64,000 bases of DNA from Actinernus sp. WN-2022 (GCA_030867875.1 JAOWCC010000577.1:72597012-72661011); one strand, 5' to 3'. Positions 43,564-55,431 are shown, numbered from the stretch's first letter. Translations and numbers: made by a program. Notes: generated by a model from the sequence alone, not told the origin.

Positions 43564-45318
43564 CTAAGAAAAGTCTCCCTTTGCAAATTCACTATAATCA
43601 CATTCCATTGTATAGTGAAACTCATCACCAACCTTATCACCTGCACACATTGGACAAACACGGGCATCATAAGGGATTTTCTTATAGCGTCCTGTCTCAA
43701 CCGGTAATTTGTGTGCAGAAATTCTCAGTTTGGTAATAGCTTGTCTTAGCTGTACATTGGCAATATCATTCAAGTACCGCTCATATCCCACATTTGACTT
43801 AACTAAACGGAAAGTGCACAATTTTCCGCCAATGTTAGTATCATGAGGGTCAGACTGCCCACGCGAAACCTTAGTTTTCCAAAAAATTGAAAATAAACCC
43901 ACAACTTCGATTTTATGTGTTTCGAAAAAATATATATTTGTTTTAATGGAATATTAAGATGTGACACTTTGTCAATTCCGCATAATTGCAAAAGAGAATT
44001 TAGAGAGTATTTAGCTTAATACAAAATCGCGATGCTTTTCCAGCCAAAGTATCACTTTAACAAGGATAATTTAGACGTAACCAGAATTTGACAACTAAAA
44101 CAGATACTTCGTTGCTTCGACATGAACTCCTAAAACACGCTTGCAGAGTTTGAAATGGAGCCTCTTAATATCATTAACAACATTTAAAATTTATTCTTAA
44201 AAATATCGAAACTAGAAATCTTTCCCCATAGGTACACGCGCCAAATTTCACAACCATACAGCAAGACTGGAGCTACAAGCGAAGTAAATAATTTCAGCAA
44301 TACTCTAACCGGAACAAACTGTGATACGCCCGCAATGCTTTATTATACAAAGCCTTTTGGGCGAGTTTAAAAAGAAATGTTATACCTAAATAGGTATAGT
44401 CATCCACACACTCTAACTGGTCATTACCAAAATACCATCGAGATGCTACAAACACACGCCTCTGAGCGTGCGTTCCAAAGACTAAAGTCTTAGATTTTTT
44501 TTCAAATTCACCCTTAACTTCAATTTAGTAGTGTAAGACACAAGTCTTCGAAGACAACTCTGTAACCCCGATTCAGATTCAGATAAGAGTACTAAATCAT
44601 CCGCATACAGCAAACAACTCAACTTCGACTCATCAAGCGCCACCGACGCGCAAACGGCCCCAAACAAATCAGGATTATCATTAATAAAGATATTGAACAA
44701 CGTAGAGCTAAGATTACACCCCTGTTTTACCCCGATATTAGACTGAAAGAAAGGCGTAACTCCTTGATTTAATTTCACCGCTTATTTGACAGAGGAGTAC
44801 ATGCTAAGAAGAATACGCACAACATTTCTACTACAGCCATACTGAATCAACTTGAAAAATAATCCTTCTCTCCACACACTATCATATGCCTTTCTGAAAT
44901 CAATGAAACATACAAACAACGGTTTGCGGTTTTTCTTGTAAAAATCTATTAACGTTTTCAAAACTAGCACGTGATCAGATGGTCTAAAACCTTGCCTAAA
45001 ACCAATTTGGTACTTATTTAAAACGTTATGCTCTTCCACAAAGGTATTCAAGCGGCCATTTAAAATGAATGTAAAACATTTACCTAAATATCTGCTGATA
45101 CAAATACCCCTATAAATAAGAGGAACTAACCTACTTCCAGATTTGTGTAAAGGAACAATAAGACCCTTTGACCACACCCGCGGGAATACTTCATTATACA
45201 AAACCACATTAAAAAGCTTGACAAAATAAGGTGCTAAAACATCCATGGATGTTTTGATAATCTCATTGGCAACTGAATCCCTTGCACTTGCCTTTTTGTT
45301 TCTACGTTTTTTGGACAA
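43564..45318 (-). pseudogene. LINE reverse transcriptase and C-terminal region
   Basis: The reverse transcriptase copies the element's RNA into DNA at a nicked target. Seen here: CFIDFRKAYDSVWREGL (motif A region), then an in-frame TAA at 44,782-44,784, GVKQGCNLSSTLFNIFIND, and LLYADDLVLLSES with the catalytic pair of aspartates. Between 44,482 and 43,902 coding is broken. The last part (43,902-43,564) has KLRISAHKLPVETGRY and a CPMC...H...C cluster, a domain usual at the C-terminus of such LINE proteins. Upstream coding continues weakly to the transposon junction at 45,621. Confidence 0.8.
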
Positions 45319-46249
45319 ATCACAAACCTCTTTAATACAAATAGGTTTGTCAAGAATGTCACAATTGCCATGCAGCAGCCCAAATTTGTAAATATTTTAC
45401 AATTTGGGCCTCATTACTGTGACCCTCAGTCGCAAAACTTACTCTGTTTAGTTATTTAATATAACCATACCACTCTGCAGAGGACACTTCGTTAGATACA
45501 CCTGTAGAGTTTTGCATTTTCATAGAATTGACTAGCTTCCAAAACTCCTTTGGAATCGCGTCCTGTAAGACACTAATTTTGTCTAACATCTCATTGTGGA
45601 ACTTTTTCTTTGAACGTTTAAAGTGTTTATGAAACCAAATTTTGCATCTTTATTTTATTGCAGAATAATAAAGTTCATTCTTTTCTGATTATCAAGAGTA
45701 CATTTATTTTTCAGTCCCGCCTTCGGAAATATCTCTTTTTCGCCATTCAAATGGACTACTTTATGCTAAAAACTGTTCCATTTGCCGCGCGGCTAAATGA
45801 GCTGCGTCACGTCACTGTGAGGACTCATACGTTGTTTATATAATACAAACATGGCAGACTCAGCGAGAAAGTTTCAGAGAAAGCTAAAAATAAGCGAGGA
45901 GGTGAAAGATATTGTGTGGCTGGTGGCCTTGGTTTTCTTCCCGTATTTAACTTTATCCTACGCCAAAACGCAATGGACATTGAAGTTGAGAAAAGCAATA
46001 GCAAATGTCCACATTTTTATACCCATTCACAGTGATTCAACACAACTAAAAAAGTACAAGAAATGACTCACCAAGAACTCGACGATAACTTTAATACTCC
46101 TGTACTTTTATGCTGAAGCCAGAACAGTGAATGGCAAAGAATACAATATAGGGTTTCTCTGGTTTCCTGTAGAAATTAGTTTAAGAGTATCCTGAATGTT
46201 CGTGAATGAAAAACGGACGATAAAACTTGCAAAGAACCCAGACGCGGCG

Positions 46250-46390
46250 CCACATGGCATGTGCGAGTTGAGTTTGTTGTATCTCGCCCTTGGTCCGAGG
46301 GTTTTTCTCCGGGTTCTCCGGTTTTCCTCTCTCCGCAAAAACCAACACGCTAAATTCTAATTCGATCTGTGGATTAGCCGGGACCTGGCT
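46250..46390 (+). mobile_element. SINE-like repeat common in corals
   Basis: The run TCTCGCCCTTGGTCCGAGG, TTTTTCTCCGGGTTCTCCGG, TTTTCCTCTCTCCGCAAAAA, then TAATTCGATCTG matches my memory of a very abundant dispersed repeat in hexacorallian genomes. No Pol III boxes are clear in this copy. The identification is from memory and supports a cnidarian origin for the window. Confidence 0.4.
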
Positions 46391-47083
46391 TTGACCATGG
46401 TTGTTTCAGGTCTCGTTAGAAATTCAGAGAGAATTTCGAAAGCCGTATAGTCGAATTGGGGCTCGACAAAAGCTACGCAACTCATTGCCATCAGAGCAGC
46501 AGTTAAACACTGTACTGTTCCTTGGGATAATGAAAATATCCTTCTTCAGATCACAGAATAAATAGCCAGTGTCAACGATGCAGTTGTTGTAAAAAATAGT
46601 CGGGAACCTCAACTCACGAAACTCAGTCTCAGATGCCGCTATTAAAATTTCGCTACGAACACTTTCTCTCTGAATGTTTTTCCATCAGGCATTTTCAACA
46701 CTAACACAATGTGCAGATTAACTTCTCCTGTGCTGACCATACATTGTAAAAAGAAAGCACTTTGTGTTTCCTGCAAAGTTTTGATCAGTTGACAATTTTA
46801 CAGCCCGTTTGCGGCCGGCAGTCTTGCAATTCCTGTCTTCGACTTTTATCAATCGACATATTCTTTTTATAGCAGGTTATTTCATCCAATAAGGAACGAG
46901 CTTTTAGATCGTCAATGTCAAGCTGTCAGAATTGAACCAATCAGCGACTAGAAATGTTGTAAACAAGTCGAGTACAGTAAAATGGAGTTTTCGCTGTAAG
47001 TCAGTTTGCTTAGTTAGATTTTTGTGGGTTCTTAAAATTAGATAGCTTACTTTCCTTCGTCTAGATTGAAGTTTGTATTATAA

Positions 47084-47250
47084 AACAAATAAAAGATGGT
47101 TCTCCTTGTTCTATAACAAAATAATGTACTTTCGAGGTCTTGAAATGCTGCTAAATGCACTCGCGTTCTGCTCGTGCACCCGCAGTTTTTCAAGACCTCA
47201 AGCGTGCAATATTTTTTTTATAGAACAAGGAGAACCATCTTTTATTTGTT
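47084..47250. mobile_element. 167-bp palindromic MITE inside the TTAA element
   Basis: AACAAATAAAAGATGGTTCT at the left and its inverse at the right end, followed by CCTTGTTCTATA and, further in, GAGGTCTTGAAA, all paired. The core is about 40 bp. This makes a third nesting level: palindrome within the TTAA transposon within the LINE. Confidence 0.7.
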
Positions 47251-47782
47251 AAGTATTGTGTTGGGTTCTATTGTATTTCATTTTTTGTATTGAATTGTAT
47301 TGTGCTTTATTCTATTGTATTTTTTGTAGAAATGCATGTCGTCCTACATGATCATATGAAGGGATGTGTCGCTTGCGAGTCCTCACAGTGACGTCATTGT
47401 AATGGCGGATTCGGTTCCAGGCCCCGGACAGTTTTTAGCATAAAGTACTCAATTTGAATGGCGAAAAAGAGACCTTTCCGAAGGCGGAACTGAAAAATAA
47501 ATGTACTCTTGATAATCAGAACAGATTGAACTTTATTATTCTGCAAAAAAAATTAAGATGCAAAATTTGGTTTCATAAACACTTTAAGCAAACACTGTCT
47601 CAAAAAAGGATCATTTGGAAAAGTCGAAACTAAATAACCCAAATTTCGTAACTTCTTTTCAAGACAATAACAGCTCTTATCAAACCACTTCTATTTTTTC
47701 CTATTGAGTCTTCCGTGGAATTCTGTCATTCTTAACAGGTAATAATTTCCTATGATACCAGTAAATTTGTTAACTAAATTGT

Positions 47783-48634
47783 CTACATCCGGCCATCAAA
47801 CAAATTACGAAATTCATTATGGACATCCTCAGAGTTAATTCTATCAATGAACAAACTTTTTAAGTCATAATTCCACAAGAAAGTAGATGGATGCGTAGTT
47901 AATTCTATTGGATTTTCTAACACACCAGGCACTTCAGCCATCATAGCAAGTGATAAAATACAATGATGCGAAAACTCTGATATACTAGCTATAGACACAG
48001 AACAAAGGCTTACAAGCGGAAACAATTCACAAGATACAATGACATAATCATCCACACTCGTTCCATATGTAAATTGGCCTAAAATATCGCCTTCTTTCAA
48101 CCATTTAAAGTAATCAAGCTATTTCCACAACACACTTTTCTCTGCTAATGACCTCCCATAAGCATTGATCTGAACATACCTCGAGTTTCGTTGCTCATCT
48201 GTGCCATCCCTATCGTTCATATAATCAAAAACAGAATCTAATATAGCATCCTCCAAATTGTCCATTCTAGCATTAAAATTACCACACAAGATAATATCGC
48301 CTTTTCTAAAAAAAATATGCATACATTCCTAAAGAGTCTCAAAATGATCAACATCCATTTTCCTCTCTCTTGGCGAATTTTGAGGTGGGATGTACACGGA
48401 GAAAACGAAGATATCACGCTTCAAATGAAATAACTATTTGTCTAACTTCCACCAAACGAACTCCTCAGTACTCTCCTTATCAAGGAATTTCACTCCTTTT
48501 CTCAGAGAGGATTTAACTAAGATTGTGATTCCTCCCGAATTCCTACAAGCATTATTTGACGATTTCCTACATTTTGATAAAGAATGAAAACCTTCAATAT
48601 CCAAGTCAGTAATAGAAAGTAATAAGAATAACAA
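47783..48634 (-). pseudogene. LINE apurinic-type endonuclease, broken
   Basis: Three frame segments of an EEP-family endonuclease, which nicks the target DNA to prime reverse transcription. The first (48,634-48,434) has SGGITILVKSSLRKGVKF; the second (48,322-48,119) has DIILCGNFNARMD, the GDFNAR-type catalytic motif with N in place of D; the third (48,100-47,783) has DYVIVSCELF and FSHHCIL, matching the final SDH motif with H for D. Stops and frame changes separate the segments. Confidence 0.65.
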
Positions 48635-48694
48635 CTAATTACTAAATAATAAGAAAACACACGAAGCCTAAGCCGCAACACACGAAAATTAGAA

Positions 48695-49950
48695 CTAGAC
48701 AGCTGACCTTACTTGGGTACCGATATAAGGAACGCCTATCTGAGGATTATAAAAAGCCAACCACGGAGGTGCTAGTGTAGGTGAAAGCATTAATCTTTGC
48801 TGCGCTGGTTGACTACTTGTTGTAATGTTAGCTTGTGGCGATTGTGTTAGCATGTCCTCTAAATATTTTAACTGCGAATTGATGACCGTGTATTCGCCCT
48901 TATCCTGAGCAACGCTCTGGTTCATATTCAACTGCTGGTTCTTTAGCTGGAAATCCTGTGCAAGCGCCCCGCCACTTCTAATATCTCTTCCAGGACTTTG
49001 CGCGTGTGTTTGCAATTGTCGATTAGCTGGGGTGTACAGCGGCATTCCAAAAGCCACTCTTAGGCCACACTTGAGATCACTTGCTAAAACAGGAACTCCA
49101 GCTTTCCTATTAAAATGTTTTGAATCATAAAAGAAACGGCCTTCGCGTATATTGCTGTTATCTATGTGAGTTACGTCGGCCAAATTCTTTATCTGATCAT
49201 ATACGGCGGCATTGATAGAAAAAAACAATCTGTCCAAATCATCACATCTAGGTGTGATGCTGGAAACGATTATTTTCCATACCGGAAATGCTTCCGCTGC
49301 AACGTAAACCACCTGAACTTGCTTCTGGACTATCTCATCAAAAGAAAAATGTTCCACATCATTCACTCCAGTGTTGATAACAAGGCCTCGTCGAACTGAG
49401 AACCTTGGTGACCCCAGAATAGATCGCTTTATCAGTATTACCACAAGCGATAACTCTGACCTAACTACGCTGACAGATATTATTGAAATTCAAACATTTC
49501 CTATTCGAATCACATATAACAACATGCTGGCCAGTGTCGTTGCGGCGTAACCTTTGAGACGAAGAATTATCCGACCTCTCGTCTAAGATTACAACCGCAG
49601 AACTGTCTTCCAATCGCTCAGCCCTTTTTTTTTGTATCAGTTCAAAAAATGTTTTTTTTTTTTGTCACAGAGCTCACTGTATCAGAATCATTAATGACTG
49701 TCACAATAGCACTTTGTGACACTGCCTGTATACGCGCTTCCTGTTCCTGTTTATCCTTCATCACTGTCATCCTAGATAAAAGATGCTCATTGTTGTCCTC
49801 GAGAACGCGAATTTGCCTTAATAAATTACTCTTTTCTAATTCCTCAACTAGTGAACCAACCCGTCCCTGCTTTGTATAACCATTCTTCTATTTCGCGTGC
49901 CGTGCCATCCAGCTCATGTCTAAAACGAGTATTAAGCGAGGCTGTTAATT
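48695..49950 (-). pseudogene. LINE ORF1 with coiled coil and SGNH-like domain
   Basis: The 49,444-48,695 frame (249 codons) holds a central region with VWKIIVSSITPR and DSKHFNRKAGVPVLASDL, resembling the end of an SGNH/GDSL esterase-like domain, then a Gln-rich tail. Upstream, in other frames, HVVICDSN (about 49,530-49,510) looks like the GDS block of the same domain, and LVEELEKSNLLRQIRVLEDN (about 49,850) like a coiled coil. An esterase-type ORF1p is known in CR1-group LINEs. At least two frame shifts break it. Confidence 0.6.
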
Positions 49951-49960
49951 CACCTTAACA

Positions 49961-50289
49961 TTATACGAAATGTTTGTTAACTAGAACTTTCAAGTTCTTT
50001 TTTTTTCTTTTCTGTATCTTTATTATTTTTATACAGTCATACAGTTTTATATAAATGATAGATACAGGGAGACCTAGATAAACCCTAATGGGCTTTTACA
50101 AGTCAGTCCTCCGTATTGGTAAATTATATTATACAATGATTTTTTGTGATCAGGTAAAACACGATTCATTGAACTTAAATGATAATAATAATGAAATAAT
50201 AATAATATAATTCATAACTAGTACTTAACTAAATTTGTTTGGACATTTTTGCTAGAGCTCTATCTATGTCTGCGATATGTGAGATATTT
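49961..50289 (-). mobile_element. 3' untranslated region of the second LINE
   Basis: Downstream (minus strand) of the RT remnant: AT-rich sequence ending near an A/T run at about 49,998-50,010. It adjoins the 5' end of the first LINE, so the two minus-strand LINEs lie head to tail, one possibly inserted beside the other. Confidence 0.45.
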
Positions 50290-50880
50290 TCATTTTTTTA
50301 ACTGAATTTTTGTTTTTGACTGCTTTAGACCTAAGGGTATAGTGTTCCATAAGTCACATCCCTTTGATTTAATAGAAAACTTTCTATAATTACTTATATA
50401 CCGTTCCTTATGGATGTAACTTAAGAGCCCCGATTTTCTTGTATTGTGATTATATACCCTATTATTTAAGGTGAAGTATTTATCGAAACATGTTGGAAAA
50501 TGTTTGTTATTAAAATCATACACAAATTGGCCAATGCACAGATTATTGATCTGATAGAGATTTAATATATTTAGTTTTTGAAATAAAGGGGCAGATTTGC
50601 TATCATATAATGAGAATGTCATTATTCTAATTGCCTTTTTTTGTATATTATAAAGTTTCTTTAATCTTGCAGGATAATTATTAGCCCAGCTAATATTACT
50701 ATAATACAGATACGGATAGAATAAAGTGTTATATAGAGTTATAAGTGTACAAGTAGTTAGGTAATAGGGGGCTTTGCAGATGATACCTATAGATTTTGCT
50801 ATCTTATTAGTTATGTAATTTATGTGCTGAGTCCAATTTAAATGCTCGTCAATTATTAGCCCTAAAAAATTATTTCATTA
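50290..50880 (-). pseudogene. LINE RT thumb and C-terminal remnant
   Basis: Begins in the segment LIIDEHLNWTQHINYI (the usual stretch after the catalytic core), continues through ARLKKLYNIQKKAIRIM and ends with YNHNTRKSGLL and GCDLWNTIPLGLK, the conserved tail of CR1-like reverse transcriptases. Motifs A, B and the YADD box are absent. Confidence 0.7.
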
Positions 50881-51029
50881 ACCTGAATTAATTCATTGTC
50901 ATCAATAACCATTTAAAAAAAAATACTTTTACAGTTTACTATTCTGTCATTTAAGTACTTTTTCTTTGCAATCCGTATTATGTGATTCAGCTTATTTCTA
51001 TAAAGTTTATACTTTATATTGTTTACTGC

Positions 51030-51981
51030 AGAAGGTTTTTTTAAGAGACCGTTTATGTAATGTTTCCTTAGTTATTGAAGACTTTATAATTCCCTGTGTA
51101 ATCCATGGATTTTTCCTTTTCGTTTTTTAGGTGTTTTTGTTATTTTTACTGGGAAGTGTTATTATATTTATCTTGAAATGTATCTATAAATGCTTTAAAA
51201 GATGTTTGTGGGTTATCACAATCAATTTTTGTATCCCAGGCTATAGTTTTAATTTCTTCTTTAAACATATAAATTATGTCTTTGTTTACAATTCCTATTT
51301 TTTGCATCTTTACTGTTTCTTTAGCAATTATCTTATTTTTCGTGTTCAAAAAGATAGGCAGATGATCTGATATGTCATTAAAGAGTATTCCGCTAGTTTG
51401 TACATTATTTATATTGCTTGTAAAAATATTATCGATAAGTGTTGTTGTAGTTCTTGTTATACGTGTAGGTTTAATATTGGTGGGAGTAACGAAGACGATA
51501 GCACTTGACTTAGAAATCTGTTAGAGTATTCACATTTTTCATGTTTAAGTAGGTCAATATTAAAATCACCCAGTATATAACTATGTTTAAATTCTCTATC
51601 AATTTTACTCAGTGCTGCTGTGATTGTTTTTTCAAACTCACTATATTTGTCATTTGGTGGTCTATAAACAACTCCCACAATTTAATTGTTCTCTTTATTA
51701 TTTTCAATTTCAATAAAAATACTTTCAATATTGTCACTTGGGCATTCCTTATTAATATAATTTCTTACTTTAACTTTTAGATTGTCTTTAACATAAACAC
51801 AGACTCCACCTCCAGTTTTGGATTTGCGATTAACTTCGTACATTCTATAACCCGGTATATTATAGTCGAAAATATTACTGGTTTCATCTAGCCAAGTTTC
51901 TGTGATGGCTATTATACTAAAATAGAATTTTAGTAGATTTAGGTAATTTAATAGCCTATGAAATTTATTTCTTAGACTCAC
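51030..51981 (-). pseudogene. LINE endonuclease, second element
   Basis: Frame pieces contain AITETWLDET, FDYNIPGYRM, GGGVCVYVKDNL, GVVYRPPNDKYSEFE, YILGDFNIDLLKHE and ISDHLPIF, the successive motifs of an EEP-type nuclease including the catalytic GDFN and SDH. Frame changes occur at about 51,680 and 51,500. The linker towards the RT follows to about 51,030 and then the palm is missing. Confidence 0.75.
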
Positions 51982-52096
51982 TCATTGTATCATTTTCTTT
52001 AAATAGATCAATAAAGTCATTAGTCAAATAGTACTTCGAGTTATTAGGTGTTATTGGATTATTGTTATAATAGTTCACTGGTCTGGATTCATACTA

Positions 52097-52894
52097 CCGT
52101 GTAGGAGTTTAATTTTGCGGGAGTTAAATTTTGCGGATTTTGCGGATTTCCTTCGATCCGCAAAAAAAAACTCCCGCAGAAAAAAACTCCCGCAAAATTT
52201 TCCGCCGCAAAAATATACTCCCAGAGAAAAAAAATGTAAATCTTGTTTTAATGGTTATATCGGGTTAACAGCAACTTTTTAACATTGAACATAATAGGAA
52301 ACGCCAGCCAAAGTTAATAAAATACATTTTTCTTCTCACATAGCCGGCTTCTCACGGAAAACCGTACTTTCCCGCTTCTGTGTCACGTTCAACGTCAGTT
52401 GTCGTAAATAAAGACTGACAACATACAGTCAATTCCAAAGTACATGTACGCAATGGATTAATCTACAGACTTAATTCCTGCAGCAAATAAAGCGTGCTCT
52501 CATAACTCCGAGGCGACCGGCACAACAGGCATCTGTATTCCCGATTCAACTCCAGACACGTCCTCAAAAGAAACGGAGACTGTTATCATAATCGACTAAT
52601 ACGTTTTTACAAGAACGTACAATAATTCCCTCAGGTTTTGTCGTTGTTTATGTTCATGTTGGCGCTAGAACAACAACTATAGTAACTTCCCGTCGAAATT
52701 GTAAGTCAGGAAGTAAAATTTCAATTTAATACCGATACTGCCTTGAATTTTATTTATACTTGACCAGAAATCCGCAAAAAATTCCTCCCAGAAGAAATTT
52801 TATCTGTCTCGATCCGCAAAAATTTCCTCCCGCAAAACGAATTGAGTCGGCAATCCGCAAAATTTTCCTCCCGCAAAGATTTCGTCCTACACAG
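52097..52894. mobile_element. GCGGGAG-repeat MITE, TA-flanked
   Basis: 798 bp with inverted ends CCGTGTAGGA / TCCTACACAG between TA dinucleotides (52,095-52,096 and 52,895-52,896). Each end carries three to five alternating TTTGCGGAT and GCGGGAG(T/G) words spaced about 30 bp. The core is non-coding. It splits the second LINE between the PHD finger and endonuclease. Confidence 0.7.
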
Positions 52895-52899
52895 TATCT

Positions 52900-53190
52900 A
52901 TAATTTCGCTATGAAAAGGGTTAAATATTAAGTTTTCCAATCTGTCTTTGCCTTTATCTGTTATGTTAGTTTTCAAGTTATCAATTGCATCCGTAAAGTC
53001 TTGAGTGTCGATATGACTGAAAGGCAGATCTAATTTACACGTTGTACAGATAAAATAGTTTTCATTTTCTAAATTTTAAAGGCTATTTTTATCAACACCA
53101 AGACAATTTATGTTCAAGTGGAAATATCTACTACAAATGCGGCATTCAATGTGATTTCCTTCTAAATTATAATTACATATATTACATATT
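52900..53190 (-). pseudogene. PHD-type finger at the start of LINE ORF2
   Basis: The minus strand reads ELICNICNYNLEGNHIECRI, then CSRYFHLNINCLG: a C-x2-C...C-x2-C...H...C arrangement as in PHD fingers, then a TAA and a degraded acidic stretch containing CTTCKLDLPF. In invertebrate LINEs such a finger precedes the endonuclease; its role is not known. Confidence 0.65.
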
Positions 53191-53373
53191 AGTTCTGCTT
53201 TGCTTGCAATGGTTTCTGTTGCTGTTGACGTCGATTTCACTTACGTATTAGTTCATTCATCCCAAATATGCTTGAGCGTTGATAATGAGGTTATCCTTAA
53301 TCAATATTGCTTTGTGGCCTTCTGCTCTGGCTTTCTTGTAAACAGGTTTGAGCCTTTTTCGTTCTTCTTGGTT

Positions 53374-53896
53374 TTATTTTGGGAATTGATCGCTTATGCT
53401 AATGTTTGTACCTTTACGTTTGTATGACAGCTTCTTGATACTTTCCTTATCCTGGTATCTCAGAAATTTGACCACAATCGGTCTTGGTTTAGGGCCGCGT
53501 CTGTTTCCTAGCCTGTGTGCCTGTTCAATCTCAATCTCTTCTGTTGCATGTTTTCTAGCTTGTTTTCCAGTAGCTTTGTTATACAAATTTTCCTGAACAC
53601 TTTCTACCTCTTCAGTAATGTTGTAGAATATTAAATTACTCCTCATAGAATGTGCACGCACATCAGAAATCTCACGTTCCAATTTGGCTTTTTCTTTCCA
53701 CCTTCTTAAGCCTCTCTTCGTGAACACTTTGTAGCGTTTGAACTTCAGTGACTACGTCATGCTGATAGCTGAGAGAGTATTTCAACTCATCGATATCCGC
53801 GTCGATGTTATTGAGTCGGGCTTCGATGAGGTCGAACTTATCCAGCTTGTTGAGTTTTTCGTTCATGGAGGTTATTAGTTCCATAATTTGTTCCAT
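53374..53896 (-). pseudogene. LINE ORF1, coiled coil plus RRM-like domain
   Basis: Two overlapping frames. 53,896-53,672 encodes a heptad-like region (MEQIMELITSMNEKLNKLDK onward) ending in an ERLKKVERK segment; 53,727-53,374 encodes RAHSMRSNLIFYNI, IEIEQAHRLG, RPIVVKFLRYQDKE and SISDQFPK, the pattern of L1-type (transposase_22) ORF1 RNA-binding domains. A single frame shift near 53,700 separates them. ORF1p binds element RNA and acts as a chaperone in known LINEs. Confidence 0.75.
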
Positions 53897-53926
53897 ATTT
53901 ATATCATTTACCTTTTCTAATTTTGC

Positions 53927-54307
53927 TTATTTGGAACTAGGCTTCACTGGGGTACTAGTTATGGAATTATTGATATATTTTACATAGCGCTTAGCTGTTC
54001 CTGCCATCGTTGATACCTGATATACCTGATCAGATTCTGAAGCCGATTTATCAAGTTTTGCGACCACATCATCAAACATAGTAAGGCGACTATCATATGA
54101 CTGGACGAGGTCAAGGAGCTTAAGCTGGTCTATCACCACAGACCCGTTCAAAGAAGGCGGAGTATTCTTTACTTGTTTCTTTGTGCTCGCTACAGGGAGT
54201 TTCCTGGTGTGTATGGGTGAAAACAATACAGTAGGCTTTCCTTTCAACTTGCGGCATGGTGACCTTACTTTAAAACTCTTTGGCTTCGAAGTGACTGTCG
54301 TTAACAA
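53927..54307 (-). CDS. Hypothetical 126-codon ORF beside the LINE
   Basis: Basic N-terminus (KSFKVRSPCRKLKGKP) and a helical C-terminal half (LLDLVQSYDSRLTMFDDVVA). Not recognised. It lies directly upstream of the LINE ORF1 on the same strand and may be part of its 5' region or another element's ORF1. It may be a chance frame. Confidence 0.25.
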   Translation of the reverse strand: MLTTVTSKPKSFKVRSPCRKLKGKPTVLFSPIHTRKLPVASTKKQVKNTPPSLNGSVVIDQLKLLDLVQSYDSRLTMFDDVVAKLDKSASESDQVYQVSTMAGTAKRYVKYINNSITSTPVKPSSK

Positions 54308-55351
54308 AGCATGATATTCTTCGGATTCCCCTTCATTATGATCAGAGGTTTAAACTATCAAGGTTTACCTCACAAATTCCATCAGATTCTTGAAACACAC
54401 AGTCTGTCACCAGCTGGTCGAGTTGATTGCCCAACTATTCCAACTGAAAGATGGCGGCGGAAAGGATACCCTACTATTCACCATGTTTATTCAACTAAGC
54501 GGAAAGTTATGGTACAATGCAACTATAGGGACGTATGGAAGGACGCAGAGTTTCCGAAACTGAGGAGTTTCGTTAACGGACTGTCTGCGAATGAAATGTT
54601 AACAAATTCCCAGATTAGCGCTTCATATGGTTGCAGGACCAGTTTTCCTCACCCTGAGTCACCCTGTAGTTATCCTGATTACCAAAATCGATCAAGTACC
54701 GAATCTTGAAGGCCCTCAACCACTGAATAAAGCGAGAATCACTAGAACCTATAAAAAATGATATGATATGTTTATTCACCTTATCTCTTGGTTGAGACAT
54801 AAGTATACAACAATGATTACAACAATGTTACTTTAAAAAAAACTAACCAGAGAATAAAAAAAGAAAAAAGGAATATATATTAGACGTAGATATATTAGGT
54901 TACCTTACTACTAATTTCTTCACATAACTCCATTATTTGTCTGGTGTAATTACAACTTGTCATTAATATAGTTCTATCATTCATGGAGACGATATAATAA
55001 TAAAGACTAGTAGGATCAAATGAAGAGAAAGAAAATGTGTGTCGCCCCTTTTTCCGAGGAATCGATACTTTCAAGAGCTTTATCGCATTCTTCCACACAA
55101 GGAGACGCAAGAAACTCCTTCCTTCAGTACCTCTGGGTTAATATCCATCTTAGAAACACACATTCAATAAAATGGACTAAAGAAAAAGGACTGACAGGTC
55201 AAGAACGCCGTAACTAATTCAGACAACACGATAGAGCGCGTTATACGCCGCCATCTTAATTACCACGTTAATTACCACTGCATGGAAGGTGAAAAGTTCA
55301 CTCCGAAATTTCACGTATCCGAAATGTGCGCATTCTTTGACCTATTTTAAC
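54308..55351. other. Non-coding stretch
   Basis: No gene is supported. Plus- and minus-strand frames of 60-130 codons overlap here (54,311-54,709; 54,895-55,110; 55,020-55,217) without recognisable domains. The 55,235-55,270 part has GCCGCCATCTTAATT, a YY1-like word as in several MITEs of this window. Confidence 0.35.
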
Positions 55352-55431
55352 CATCTTGGTAAAGGAGGATATTCATGTCTTCCCATGATGCTCTGCTCGC
55401 TCTGTTCTTCGACTCGTGACAAAAAGTAAAC

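Larger units (their letters stand above)
45622..47583. mobile_element. TTAA-flanked DNA transposon nested in the LINE
   Basis: 1,962 bp with inverted ends of about 155 bp, each starting AGTGTTTATGAAACCAAATT, inside TTAA at 45,618-45,621 and 47,584-47,587. TTAA duplications fit Kolobok or piggyBac; the AGTG start is not the usual CCC of piggyBac. The longest frames (45,851-46,066 plus, 46,108-46,338 minus) do not resemble a transposase, so it is probably non-autonomous. It carries a SINE-like block and an internal palindrome of its own. Confidence 0.75.
43540..49960 (-). mobile_element. CR1-like LINE, interrupted and decayed
   Basis: Minus-strand order is ORF1 (about 49,950-48,695), endonuclease (48,634-47,783), reverse transcriptase (45,318-44,482) and a zinc-binding C-terminus (43,902-43,564). 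A 1,962-bp DNA transposon interrupts it at 45,622-47,583. Several stops and frame changes show that it is dead. The SGNH-like ORF1 with CR1-type ORF2 order suggests the CR1/L2 group, not verified. Confidence 0.75.
49990..53900 (-). mobile_element. Second LINE, with PHD finger, RT core deleted
   Basis: Minus-strand order: ORF1 (53,896-53,374), PHD-type finger (about 53,190-53,070), endonuclease (51,981-about 51,300), linker, and RT thumb/C-terminus (about 50,880-50,290). An 800-bp MITE sits between the finger and the endonuclease. The join near 50,900 skips the whole RT palm. The layout resembles PHD-finger-containing CR1-like LINEs of invertebrates. Confidence 0.7.

Noticed and set aside
54311..54709. 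132-codon plus-strand ORF
   Set aside because: It has no recognisable motif, overlaps minus-strand frames, and lies in a transposon-rich area. Not strong enough to call a gene.
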